DNA from: Diplosphaera chodatii
Taxonomy: Eukaryota; Chlorophyta; Trebouxiophyceae; Prasiolales; Stichococcaceae
Direction of reading: 5' to 3'
DNA length: 64,000 bases
Assembly (NCBI GenBank): GCA_032358165.1
Contig: JAALGY010000051.1
Coordinates: 310,001 to 374,000, forward strand
Numbering within the stretch: the first letter of the stretch is position 1; every line of letters begins with the position of its first letter. The position numbers were made by a program, and so were the translations under genes. Below are positions 34,819 through 47,010 of the stretch, piece after piece. The notes under the pieces are model-generated. The model was given only the letters and a program-made list of their open reading frames with translations. It made no database searches and had not been told where the DNA came from.

Positions 34819-36949
34819 AGCGGCGGCGCTCCCGCACAGCCGCATGCAGCAGCAGACTGGCCGGCACGCCTCCGCCAGGTGCATTCGGCGGCCGCCACCC
34901 ACACCATCAGCAGTCCCGAGCACAGCTGACCCTGCCAGATCCGCTGCCATACATGTTTCCCCGGGGGCCAGTCGCACACGGACTGCCGCGTGCAGCGAGG
35001 CTCACCCAAGCGCTGCCGCTATGCGCTCTGCAGGCTGCCTGCAGATGAATTGCACGAGGCATGATAAAAGATTACTGGCTTGTTGGGCCCTTCGGGCTCG
35101 GGGCTGCAGGCCTGCACTGGCGGGCACACCCTGCAATTCCCTTACACTGCTATTGATACTGACGCAGTTGGATGGCGCAATGCCAGCACCGCACTGCCCA
35201 CATACTGCTTGGTTTACTGCATCTGGTCAGGAGAGAGCGGCCTCCCATTCATGTAGTAGCGTTGGTTTGCATATTGACCATAGCACCCATCAGCAAGTAT
35301 TCGGGTCCAGGCAAAACTGGTTGAGGTTGAGAGAGGTGCATGGCAGACTTGTGGCGCTGTTGCGGTCATCAGCCACCTGACGCTGCCAGATATGTCGTGG
35401 TTGAATTGCGAACGAACTCAATTTGGTTGAGCATGGCATTGCTTGCAGACGGTCCCTGATGTTGGTTTTGTAACGCACTGAGTCCAACTGACGAACATTG
35501 TTTGACAGTCCATCTCACAAATGAAGATCTGTTGCATCACATTGACATGCCACTCCGACAGCTGCTGGCGTCCTGCAGAAGGTGTCTGTCTACAAGAGCT
35601 GTGGGGTGCAGGCAGGTCTGTGATGCTGGTATATATATAGCAGCAGAATGATATGATGCAACTCTCTGCTGATGCTATGGTGCTATGGGATCGCAACTAC
35701 ATCGCTGCACAGCCTGGAAAAGCACCCAGCCTTGTGGCCGTCTGCTGTTATGTTCGACCATGCTGCCGGTCCATGCCATGGCTGAATCCTGGATGGCTCT
35801 GATCTGCTCCAGGGCGCCCCCGGTTCCAAGCTTCGAACAGCATTTTCGATCTCCACCATTGTCACTTCTTACTGTATGTGCAGGTTCGCGGACATGAACA
35901 TGTGGAGGTCGACAAACCCGCTTGAGCAGCTTTGCGGACGCACCTGCGATCAGGCAAATGCATTCCCTCAACATCGACCTGCCTGAGGGATTGGCACCCA
36001 TGCAAGTGTCGTTGACCAGCGTGCACGGTGCTGCACCACCATCAGAAGCAGCCTGTTGTGCAGCCCTATCTCGAAGTGCTCCAGCAGCACCTTCACCGTT
36101 CAACACCTGACAGGCGCTCTGCACAAGTGACCGATGCGTCATGCAGCTGCAGCCTCAGCAGCATGCTGCAACCCTCAAGCCGTACATGCGGCTAGCTGGC
36201 AAGCCATACCTGCTCAGCGATGGTCGCGGACGATGGGCACCTGGCCGCTGCGATTGATGCGGGACGTGGAAAGGTATATCACCGCTTGGTGTGCCCCTGC
36301 TGTGCCAGATGGTGTGCTGGATGGCCTACTGCTGTGCCAGCTGGTTGCCTGTATGGCCTGCAGCCGTGGACTATCTGGCAAAGACGCGCAACGTGTGCAT
36401 GCTAGGCGTGTTGGCTGCGTTTCTGCATCATTACCAGCTGAGTGGTTGCACCATTGCCGCCCAATCGAGGTGCCTCTGACGGTCTTCCAACGGCGGTGAT
36501 GGGTACAGCGGCTGAGCCGCAGGTGGTGGCGGCAGGTGGCGACGGCTGAGCGGCTGCACAGCCCGGCGGCAGGCGGCAAGGGCGGCATCCGCGCCGTGGT
36601 CACCAGCCAGCAGCGGCGGCGGCTCCGGAGCAGGGCTCCTGCCCAGCGGCAGCGCCGGACAAAGGGGGGTCTCAGACGCTGAGCTGCTGCAGCTGGCAAA
36701 GCATACGTCCCTGGCAGGCGCGTCCATCAGCTTGTCAAAAGTCGTGTCACTGCCTGCTCAGTGGTCAGTGTCCCTGCCCCATGAGTCGTGTGGGCAGCCA
36801 CTTTGAACTAGAGTCCTGCGACGCTGCGGCGGAATGTGGCACCCGCTGTCGAGCAGGGCGGCTGCAACCAAGGCAGCGCGGCTGCTGGAACTGACGGCGC
36901 CGCTGTGGGCGGTGGCCTACCCTTGCATCAGCCGGCCGCACAGCAAACC
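34819..36949. other. 3' UTR of member C and unresolved sequence
   Basis: Contains the conserved 3' block at 35445-35475 and an orphan TATA-like run (about 35631-35642). Between about 36200 and 36900 there are several overlapping open frames on both strands, none with consistent splicing. Part of this may be further decayed FIGL1 sequence, but I could align only 36950 onwards with confidence. Confidence 0.45.
35445..35475 (+). terminator. Conserved 3' block with TGTAA poly(A)-like signal (member C)
   Basis: Partner of 22030-22060: a 20-nt perfect match (gcagacggtccctgatgttg) followed by TGTAACG at the same spacing. Confidence 0.5.
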
Positions 36950-37655
36950 CCGCCGCACAAGCCGTGCTGAGCCGGCACAGCGTGGCTGGTACGCACGCCT
37001 CATGCGTGCTCGGCCATGTTCAGGTGCGCATGCGCTGCTGCGGCCGCTGCGACCGGCATTGCCTGAGCATGGCGGGGCATCTACCGCAGGGTGGCGACAC
37101 CTAGGGCTCCCCGCACCCCATGAGCTTATGGCACTCTGGCGGTAGACTTGCACGCATTGTGGAAAGGAGGTTGTTTATGACGCTGCAGGCTACAAACCTG
37201 GTCCGGCCCACTGCGCGCTGCAGCCGGCAGCCTGGGCGTCGCCTGAGCCGAGCTGCAGCCTGAGCATCTGCACCATGACACCGCGCCCTGTCGTTCTTCA
37301 GGGTCGCCAGGTGCGGTCATGAAGCAGCAACCGTGCTGTGCGGTTGGAGGTGGCTGCCTGGCGAGTGCAGGTCCGAGACAGGAGCCAGCTGCCTGTCGGC
37401 AGGCATGATTGATGATCTGCGTCGCACGCCTGGACCCTGTGCACTGCAGGGCAGCTCAAGAGCAGCTCCTCATGGCCAGCCTCTAATGCCCGACAGCGTG
37501 CAACGGCTGCTGCAGATGCCCATCAAGGCGGTCCAGGGCCAGGGCCAAGCCGCAGGCGGTTGCGCGAGAGGAGTATGGCAGCGGCATGGGGCAAAGCTCA
37601 CACCGGCAGGTATGCTGGCACACATGGATTTGGATGACGGCTGGGGCGTGCGGGT
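36950..37655 (+). pseudogene. Decayed, intron-bearing copy of the FIGL1 3' region
   Basis: Manual alignment to 27960-28680. At 37522-37650 the DNA follows the last FIGL1 exon (aaggcggt at the start, gatgacggctggggcgtg at the end). Its frame gives KAV...RHGAK...AG..A.MD.DDGWGV against the same residues in FIGL1, with a one-base shift inside. At about 37170-37310 the preceding exon is recognisable (tggtccggcccactgcg; gcgccctgtcgttcttcag), and near 37050-37110 the intron before it also matches (cagggtggcgacacc versus cagggtggctgcacc). Introns are kept, so this came from DNA duplication, not reverse transcription. The reading frame is broken in several places and the FIGL1 stop codon is lost (GTG|CGG instead of GTG|TGA). 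Confidence 0.7.
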
Positions 37656-39474
37656 GCAGCAGGGTCGGCGGGACGGTCATGCAGCGGCAGCTAGCTGTGG
37701 GGCGCATGGCAGCGAGCACAGTGCTGCGGCTGGCAGCCAGCAGCCGGCAGAGCAGCGACACCACGGCTCCCTGCCCACCAGCTTGAACATAGACAGCATT
37801 GCATTTGTTGACCTGCTTGGCCATGGACGCCACAGTTGCAACCTGATTGTGTACCTGCCTGCCTGCAGTCCTCTATGCCGATGCTATTTGTGCACAGTGC
37901 ATGATGTGAGGAGCTGCCTTGATATGTGGCCTGTCAGATGTCTTGCTGTGCACGCACCTGCACACAGGCTGCAAACAACATACATTCGTTTGAGATGGTA
38001 ATGGCGACAATGCAACGCTGTACCGCCGGCGCTGCCCGCCACCGCCCTTGTGTCCATCTTATAGCAGGCGGCGGCATGTGCCCCAATGACGGTGTTGGGG
38101 TCGGCAGTCACACACATGGCTCGCCGGCATATTCGGCACCAGGCCACCCTAGGGTCATAATCTTGACACCCGTCGTGCATGTGAGAGCCGTGCGATTTCT
38201 CTCACCCCTGCAGGGGAGATGAGGTGGGCTGCATATCTCCTCAAGAGCCAGGCGACACACACAGATCCGCACTTCCAGCCCGCCCGCAAGCTGCGCATCA
38301 ACGTCACACAAGCCCAAACCGCGCCTCTAGTCAAAGAAGGTATGTGCACCCTTTTGCCATGCATGAGATCATCCTATGTGCCGGCCCCGCACAGCTGTGT
38401 GAGCAGGGTCCATCGCGCGTCGTCCAGGCCCGGTCGTGACAAGACATGCGCTCATGGGCTATCCCAATAATTTATTCCTGTGGTCCTTCATGTGCGCGGG
38501 GTGCCGTGCTACGCTAGCGCTTGTAGCCCATCCGTGCAATAGTTGGGTCGCCTGATGCGGCTCACACGGCAGAAAGAGGTTCACCTGGTGTGTGGTCCTC
38601 AGAGATGGCATCAAACGTTATGCGATCATATCTCAAGCCCGGTTCATGTCATTGTCTGCAATTTCGGTCGGGTGCACATGAGATGTTGCCGCTTCCCATC
38701 AGATCACCAACTGCATTCAGCTTGACGCATCATGCCGGCCTAAAGCGCCGGTGTCGAGTGTCTAAATCTTATGATAATGCATTCTATAGGTTTGTGCTGT
38801 GGCTGAACGGCCACAGCATGGTCGAACAGACCGGGGTGCACCCGTCGGCCGTCAAGTGTTGCTCGAGTCTTGTCAGTAGTGGGTGCAGCCCACTGCCTGC
38901 AGTTCGCACGTCCTGTTCGCCTTGTGGCATGGTGGCCGCTTGTGTTGTGCGCAAGGCGTCTGCCGGGCATGCCACTGATTAGCGTTACAGCTGTCTGGAC
39001 CTGTTCAGAAGCTGGGTGTTGGAGGACGCCGACAGGGGCAAGCTGCGGTGTGGCTACCGTGCAACGCGTTCACGGCACTAGACCGCATCACGCTGCCATA
39101 CGCCTGTCAGGATGGGCGACAGCCTCCACACTATGCGTGTGCGGCAGCAAATGTGTTGATCTGTACGGAAGGTTCCCGCCTTAGGTGCAGCACGTATAGC
39201 TCCGCAAATAGCGCTCTTTGATGTTGCTTGGGGCCTTGTCACGCGCATGTTGTGCGCTTGTGATAAATCACACCATCTGTGTCAAGCGCAATCCCTACGC
39301 CTGACATGCGGGACTGAAAACAATCAAGATTCTGAGTGCAAGACGTTGCCTTTGCACACTGCAGGTGGCATACTTTGTCGCGTGCGATAAGACAACGATA
39401 ATAGAGCCAGTTTGCACAGATGTCACGTAGCGTCTTTGAGCTGCAGGCACAGGCGTCCACCAAGGCATTACGTC
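37656..39474. other. Intergenic between FIGL1 relic and member D
   Basis: The first ~130 bp still resemble the FIGL1 3' UTR weakly. No gene is supported beyond this. Just before the D start, ctgcag at about 39446 looks like a 5' UTR acceptor. Confidence 0.45.
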
Positions 39475-41672
39475 ATGGCGATCCAGGTCAGCACCTCGCT
39501 TATGATCCTGGGCCTCATCCTTGGTGCGGTGCTACCTCCTCGTGCAGTCCTGCCTCTCACATCACGCTTGCTGCTCATCACTTCAGAGGGCAGCAGCTAC
39601 TCGCATATGCCTGCACAAAGTTGCTGCTGAGTCACCGCGCGCACTGCAAGGATGCGTTGTCGAGACCCTGATACAGATCCTCAGCTGTGTAGACGACCAT
39701 CAGCTAACTCTGTGAACAGTGAACAGCTGTGGCCAACGTCACGGTACACCGCTGGACCGCATGTGTTTCTAGCTATGCTGTGTGGTGCGGCATGATTGCC
39801 GAACAGCACACCGACACTGCCTGGGCACATAGCCTGGTCCCCACATTCCCGATCGCACGGTTGGTTTTCAGGTCTTGCCCTGCACGCACCGCTGCAGGGT
39901 CCCTGGCGGTGGCGCATGCCAGCCGCGGGCTGCTGGACGGCGGCAAGGGCGAGAAGGAGGACAAGGAGAAGTGCTACCCCAAGGAGTACCAGAAGGAGTG
40001 AGCTCACGTACCAGTGCTGTTCTGTGCTGCTCCATCGTCTTACTGTTTGCCGCATGCGCACCTACCCTCACGGCCTGGTGCCTGCCCTGCTGCTGCCGAG
40101 ATGGTGACTTGGATGGCCTGCGCCTCCCCTGCATCTTGCGGCCGCACCGGCAATCGTACCGTGTGCACATGTGGGCATCACGAGTCGTCAGCATTGATGT
40201 AAGGTGCGCCGTTCTGGGCTGCAGGTGCCCCAACGGCAAGGTCGAGGACTGCTTCTACACCGAGTCCTACTATGACTACGTCAAGGTGGCTCATCTGCCC
40301 TCTGATTCCCATACTTCTGTTGACTTCGTTTGCAAATTCGCTGGGCAGACCTACAGTGTTCATACATACTCCCTTCCAGAACCATGCTGGGTGACCGCAG
40401 CCCATGTGCTGTGCAAGGTTCTGTGCGACACTTAGCTCGCACATGCATTACTCTACCGTTCACCGCACCGCATGTATGTGTCTCATGGTCTGGCCAACCC
40501 ATAGCTGACCCCGCCGGGGTTCTGCTGCCTGAATCTCCAAGTGTTCAGTGCGCTGCTGCCCGTGCAGCAGGAGTACCGGTTGACGCCAGCTCAGCTTTCG
40601 CACACGCAGGTGTTCAAGAAGCCGTGCTTCAACGACAAGTACTACAAGAACTACTATGCCATCTCCTACACCGACAAATACGGCTACCCCGCCTGCACTG
40701 ACGGGTGTGTTCGCAGCTCTCCTACCGTGCCACGCTCACTATCACCTTGCGCAGTCAGTCACGTGCACGCTTAGGTACAACCTGCGGCCTCCAGCAACCA
40801 GAGTTGGCGGCTGTTGGCCCAGGGTCCGCAGTGCTGTGCTTTTGTTGTCCACCGCCCAGCCGCTGCATGCCGTGCAGCTTCCGTTTATGCCAGCAATGTG
40901 CTTCGTGAGTCCGCTGCTGGCTGGTGTGCAGTGACTACGACTTCTACGCCAAGTGCGACACGTACGTGAGCCTGTACATCGTTGACGACAAGTACTACAA
41001 CAAGCATGGCAAGGCGGTGCGTCACACACGTCAGCTGCAATGCCCTGCTGCTGCTGCTGCTGCCGCCGCTGCCGCTACACCTTGTTGCCCCTCCGCGCAG
41101 TGGCTTGACACCACGTTGGTTGTCTCTGCATCGCTGCAAGATGTGCTACACATGGGACAATCAGGATGTCTTCAGCTACCGACAGCTGAAGGGCAGGCTG
41201 CTTGGCCCAGATCTCACCTTGCAACCTGTGCCCTGTTGGACCTGCAGTATCTGCCGGAAGAGTGCAAGCCCAAGTACGCGTATGGCTACTACCAGCCCTC
41301 CTGCAGCATCTGCGACTACAACTCGGTGAGCACTTCCCAACACACTGATCAGTATACATGCATGTGTATATTATAGCAGACGCCGTGCCAAGGACACCAG
41401 ATATGCTTTGTGCATCCCAACGCTCCCAGCTGTGCACTCAAGGGATGTGCATTGCGCACCCGCCAGTGGTACCATGTGCCTGGCTTCCTTTGCTTCGCGC
41501 AGCGGAATTTCCGCGATTGCAGCTGCTACCAGATGTCGTGGCACAGCAAGTAGGATGGTGTCATGGCCAGTGGGCGCAAAGAAGCAGCGACTGACGGCTT
41601 TGTCGTCTGCTGGCCCTGCAGTTCAAGGTCAAGTGCGAGAAGAAGGAGGAGGAGCACGAGGGCAAGCCTTGA
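39475..41672 (+). CDS. Secreted single-module Cys-rich protein, member D
   Basis: Seven exons join in phase to about 172 residues: 39475-39523, 39898-39997, 40225-40285, 40610-40704, 40932-41016, 41248-41325 and 41622-41672 (TGA). The signal peptide is MAIQVSTSLMILGLILG, cleaved near AVAHAS. A charged GGKGEKEDKEK segment follows, then one module: CPNGKVEDCFYTESYYDYVK, KKPCFNDKYYKNYYAISYTD, YPACTDG, DYDFYAKCDTYVSLYIVDD and CKPKYAYGYYQPSCSICDY, ending FKVKCEKKEEEHEGKP. The order (CP...C, C-aromatic-rich strand, AxSYT, C, FYAKC.(S/T)YV.LY) matches modules of A-C. It has no Pro rod and no second module. It is closest to the second half of member E (shared CP..., C(F)..., YDYVK| exon end). Confidence 0.8.
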
Positions 41673-44000
41673 GGAGAAGCACAGCAACCGAGGCAGCAAG
41701 GACCACCCCACACCATGTCAACCGTACACACACAGATGGTCATGTACCATCAGTCTTGGGAGAGATGGCATTGCGGCTGCGCACAACTGTGGCGTCTGCA
41801 ACGCCAGCAAACCCGTAGCGAAAGCAAGCAAGTTCTTCGGCTGTGACAGCAGCATTTAATGGCAACTGATGCGGCGACACAACACCAAGCACTGATGAGC
41901 CGCCGCAGCAACCATCATTCAAGTCGATACATTGTGTTTCTGTGCCCAACTTATACATGTGCACAGACTGATCAGGCATGACAGCTACACACGTTCCTTG
42001 ACTTCCATTTGAGCTGTTGATTCTTGATGCCACGACATCACACTGCCAGCGATGCCGACATTTGGCCTCCACCAACTTCTAGTCGGTACTGCTGTTGCTG
42101 CATGTATTGTGCTAGTTCATCATACACAGGTCTTGCCCTGGTGTGCCTCAAATGCTGTGGTGATGATGCTTGGGTGGACATTGTAACTGACATTATTACG
42201 ACTGGCTGGAGCCGTCTTGCTGCAGTAACACCGTGCATGTGTGGATGGCAGCGTTACACAGGGTGCAGCCTGACGCAATGCAATGGCCGTGACACAGTGA
42301 GCGCAGGTTTGCGTGTGCCACAGCTTCCTCCTTCGTACGTGTCGTCGCATGCCTTACTCGCCTGTATGTGATCCCTCGCTGCAAAGGCATGTGCTATGCA
42401 CCATGAACCGTCGAGCGAGCACGCAGCAGGCGGACGAGGCATCCAATCACATACAGTCATGTCCACACCGCCGTCATCTGTGTGCATGCGTGACGCCTGC
42501 ACCACGCCAGTGGAGATTGTGTGCCAGCAGACCACCTCGGTGCCATGATGGTCCAGCACAGCTGCATTTCCTCAGGACTGGAGCCGATTGCTGGAACAAA
42601 TGACATGCGTGCTATCAGAAGCAACACGGCAGGGTTTTGAGTCATGCATCTCGGATTCACCTGCCTGCAGATCCAGCCCATCCTCAGTATTCAGACCACC
42701 TTCCCCATCCACTGTTTGACCAGCAGGTTCACTTCTCAGTTTGCATACTGACGCGGTACACGGTGCGGCAGCGGGTCGAGCACGCCACGAAGCCCTCCGC
42801 CTGATCAGGTATGCGCTATGCAGACACACTGCTCAGCTCCGACACGCCTTGCCTCTGTTTGGGACGCGCGCACCATGCGCGGGGTGGCATTGTTGATCTT
42901 ACGAGTAGCTATTGAGGATGTTGACCGCAGCGTTGACAGACTTCGTGCGCAGGCGACGTGTCGCGACTGCTGTTGCCGTGCGCAAGTGTGTTATAGCTCG
43001 ATGCCAGACTGGCCACCACGTCCGTTTCGTCGCACAGCACTGTGCGCGCAGGTCCTGACGCTATCTTACGGCTTCAATACGAACTCTGTACTGTATGCGC
43101 TACAGCGAGCATGCTGGTAGGCATGCAGACCTGCGTTTGTAGCGACGTCTTGCGTGTGCGACGGGTCCGGTGATGAGAAAGCAGTTGCAACCACCGCGCG
43201 CACGATGTTTTCAGCGACAAAGCGATCAAAGCGACCAAACTTGCACTTCGTTCGTCTGCTACGAGCCGAAAGCGCCACTTTGAGCTCTTGCCATGACTCG
43301 GACGGGCCGTCGTTTCTCGCCAGGGTCTTCAGCTGCCCGAGCCCAGCACGCCCCTTTGCGACGGCCACCCATGGGCCGGTGGCCTGAATGTATCCGTTTC
43401 ATCTAGCTTCTGTTGTCGGCCTACACATGCGCGCATATGCCTGCAGCTTGGCAGCACAAGTGCGCAACTTCAGATAGGAGATCGAGGCAGGCAGGTCCTG
43501 TCGTGCAAACTGGGACCATGTTCCCACCTTCCCCTGGCAAGCAACACATGATTGCACGTCCTTGCGACAGCGTTTTATAGCTGGATGACGTGGAGCTCTT
43601 CGCTCGGCTGTGAGCTGGGAACGCCGGAACACTTGACAGGTGGCCCAGTTTCACCATGGGTAGGGTGCCCTTTCAGCAAGATCGAGCTCCACACCTCGAG
43701 ATGTTCGCTAGTTTGTCTAGGATGCGGTCGCACGCACTTGCCATCATATTCATTCAAACACAGTGCGCAGAGTGGCAGCCACGACCGTGTGGCATGGCTC
43801 AGATGCCGATGTGCACAGTGATGACATGTGGTGGTAGGGCTACCAAGCTAGCCAAGCTAGCTTGCTTGGGAGTGGGTGCAGAAACGCTGATGTCAGGGTG
43901 TACCTACGCGTAGGGTCTCTGATCGATCTTGCAGGTCAACTCTCCCTGTGTGAAGTGCAGGTACACACATACACCACGGGCAGCGCAGCCGTCACGCACC
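41673..44000. other. Intergenic between members D and E
   Basis: I see no gene. A TGTAAC at about 42183 may be the poly(A) signal of D. A short palindromic stretch (aagctagccaagctagcttg) lies at about 43848-43867. Confidence 0.5.
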
Positions 44001-47000
44001 ATGCATCGCTCTGCGGCCATCCTGCTCCTGACGCTGGTGCTGGGTGCGTCAGATGTGTGCTCAGTCTGTTTGCTTGCCACACTGGGATAGCACCAGCCAC
44101 ACAACATGGCATTCATGGCATGGCTGCATGACAGCTGACACGCAGCAGCTCAAGTGAGTTGCCATGTGCAGGGTGTGGTAGGTGCCACAGCATGGCAGTG
44201 CCCTGCTGCGTCAATCAGGCCCGTGACACTATTGCTTGAGGATGCTGCAGGCGCCTTCGTCGCGGCCAGCGCTGGCGATGGCCATGACGACAGGAATGAC
44301 TACGACTACGACCGCGAGCCGAGGATGAAACAGTGCCGCCTGAAGAAACCCTGGCGCTACCTGTGCGCAGCTGCGCCTCAACATGTTCACAAGACTCTGC
44401 TGAAGCACCCCTGCTGCCTGCACCCTGCTCAACACTTCCTTTGCTGACGCCATCTGTCTGCAACCGACTACCTAAGGTCCGTACTTCCACCACTACTGCA
44501 GCACGCACGGCTGCCCAACGTGCAACCTCAATGGCGGCTGCATCACCACCACGTGCCACAGCTCGTACGACGGCAAGGCCGATGTGAGCACACACGCGCA
44601 GCAGGCCTACTTGTGCGACCAGCCGCATGAGTGACCAGTGGCCTTACTTGCGCTTGTAGCCCTGCTTGGACTGGTTGTCGAGGTTCCATGCACCTCTGAG
44701 ATGGCAGTCCGGTGATCTTCGGCATGATGATGATCTGCAGGTAAGCATCAACCTGAAGTGCCTCTTCGGCCACAACGTGGGTTTCGTCGCCGTGTCCTAC
44801 AATAATGTCTGCGTTAACAACCAAAAGTGAGTGGCGACCCTGGTAGTAGACTGTACTGTGAACATCCAACAGCCCTCAGTATGCGTCACATTCATGACCG
44901 TCCACTCCAGGCAGCAAAGGCCATACCTCGCCCAAGTTTGTATACACCCGAGAACGCCTTGAGTTTATGTGTATATGTGTAGGGGCTGGAAATATGACGA
45001 CACAATCGTGCTGTCCAACCTGGACTGCACGTCACTGCCGATGCTGCGCTTCATTGTGCAAGACAAGTGGTGGTTCAACAAGGACGGCAAGGTGTGCACC
45101 ATGCTCGGAAAGTGATACAAAGATGCACATACACCACGTTAATTGCCACGATAGTAAAGGCAGTCTGCGCGGTGGCACATGTTGAGCGCCTCCAGCTCCG
45201 ATCACATGACAATCTTCAGGTCGACCACGAGCAAGCGAACGGCACCCTGCCCATTGCAGGGCCGGGTGGTCCATGCATTGCACCCCACCATCCGGCTGAC
45301 ATTCAATCTAGGACGCAGTCACCTTGGCACCCCTGCTGTGCAGGAGCTCGAAATCTCCGACAGCTGCTACGACAAGTGCACCAAGGGCAAGCCCTGCCAC
45401 ACCTGCGTCTTTGACAACGTGAGCGGCTGCATGGCATTTCGAGTGCCAGCGTGCGGCAGATTGTGCATACGGTTCGTGCCATGCCGACGAAAACAATATG
45501 CACGCTGCCAAGCAGTACTCCTGAGCATGGTGACCACTCCAGTGTTTCGCCTATGTGCAGCTCATCCACAATGCCTGCTGACTTGTGTGCAGCTTGCTGA
45601 CGCACATACGTCTGCTTGTCGCAGGTCAGCATCCCGGCATGTGACCACTACAACTGCAGGTTCTGCAACCCAGCCAACAAGGAAGTGTGAGTTGTCCTGA
45701 GGTTGTTCACAGCTTGCGGCCCCTGCGTAACATCTGTTTGTCAGCGGCAACACCACATTCAGCACATTTGGCAGAGCAGCATTGCCACGGTGTTCATGAT
45801 GTTGTTGTCAGACTACTACTTCTGCACAGCAACTGAAGCTCGAGATCTACCAATGGTATGTGTGTCCGAGCCGACCCACTCGACTAGCAGACACCTCGAG
45901 ACCTTCGCTGTCGTGCTGTAGGTGCCCGACCATGCTGGACAACTGCTTCGACTTCGACAGGAAGTACGATTATGTCAAGGTTGGCTACTGCTGTCACTGC
46001 GCTAGCTAGGCTGCACTGTGATGAGCAGCGGCCAAGCTGCCAGATGTACAGCCGGCACCCGCATGCCCTGTTCACAACAGATCTGGTGTAGGTGGCGGCT
46101 CATCATGTTGTCATGCACCACGGCGATGATTGCTGATGCGTCAAGGTCATGTGGTGAGCTGCAGGTCACGCTGAAGAACAAATGCCGTAAGGCGTACTCG
46201 CACATCGCAGTCTCATATACCGGCAAGGACGGCAAACCCAACTGCGCTGACCAGACGTAGGCCACTGTCAGGGCATAGTGCTGTGCCAGCATGATACCCA
46301 GCTGCAGGCATCTGCTGCCACTACAAACATGTGGAACTGCCATGGCATGACAGTAGGCTTGACACCGTGTGTACGCTCGTGAAACAGATGCAAGGGCGAC
46401 CACGACTACGTCTCTTTCAAGGCTGCCTGCAAGTCGTCGTTCACCTGGTTCCTGGAGGACAAGTGGCACCTCAACACGATGGCACCTGTGAGTTCCCTGC
46501 GGCCGCATCATGTGTATGTGCTGCCGCCCAGTGCGTGAGGTTGCTGCAGGCGCATGGCGTGCTGCCTGACGCGTAGTCGCTACACTACTGTCGCACCTGG
46601 TTGACTGCTGCCTGGCAAACTGCCACCCTGCAGCGGGCATCATCACCATGGTGTACGTGTGCGTGCAGAAATGCCCCGTCCCGGTCGGTGATGCCTGCGC
46701 CTCGTATTTCCATCCGGAAAACGTCTGCGATCAGTGCGGCCCCTTCGGACCGGTGAGCACCTGTTGTCACTGTCTCGCAAGGCAGCATGCATGCGCCTGC
46801 CAGCATGCTGCCCGCTGTCCTCACCGTTGCTTGGGGCAGTCGATGATGTGCTACGCACCTTCCCACATCACGTCGGCACAGTGTGCTGCTCAGCTGACAG
46901 CTGGCAGGTCATCCTCCAAGACCTGATCCCCCGTCGAGCTGCAGGTCTGGGTTCCGGACTGCAAGAAGCGCGACCACCACGATGGACACGACAAGGGCTG

Positions 47001-47010
47001 GCACAACTGA
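44001..47010 (+). CDS. Secreted two-module Cys-rich protein without rod, member E
   Basis: Twelve exons, about 330 residues: 44001-44043, 44251-44362, 44477-44583, 44741-44826, 44983-45091, 45344-45418, 45625-45686, 45922-45979, 46165-46256, 46388-46487, 46669-46752 and 46945-47010 (TGA). The signal peptide is MHRSAAILLLTLVLG, cleaved near AFVAAS; an Asp-rich stretch follows. First module: CPTCNLNGGCITTTC, INLKCLFGHNVGFVAVSYNN, LRFIVQDKWWFNKDGK, CYDKCTKGKPCHTC and CDHYNCRFCNP. The second module follows directly: CPTMLDNCFDF, KYDYVK, VTLKNKCRKAYSHIAVSYTG, NCADQT, FKAACKSSFTWFLEDKW, ENVCDQCGPFG and a His/Asp/Lys tail. Exon borders match the paralogues. Two introns end in TAG instead of CAG. Exons 2 and 3 disagree in phase by one base, so either a small exon is missing or the sequence has an indel there. 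Confidence 0.78.

Noticed and set aside
36360..36410. A stretch reading TRNVCMLG that resembles the start of EFL1/EF-2 GTPases
   Set aside because: The GTPase P-loop (AHVDHGKT) that must follow is absent in all frames and after any nearby acceptor.
43846..43868. A palindrome (aagctagccaagctagcttg) as a possible mobile-element end or hairpin terminator
   Set aside because: It is short, has no partner copy, target-site duplication or adjacent transposase-like frame.
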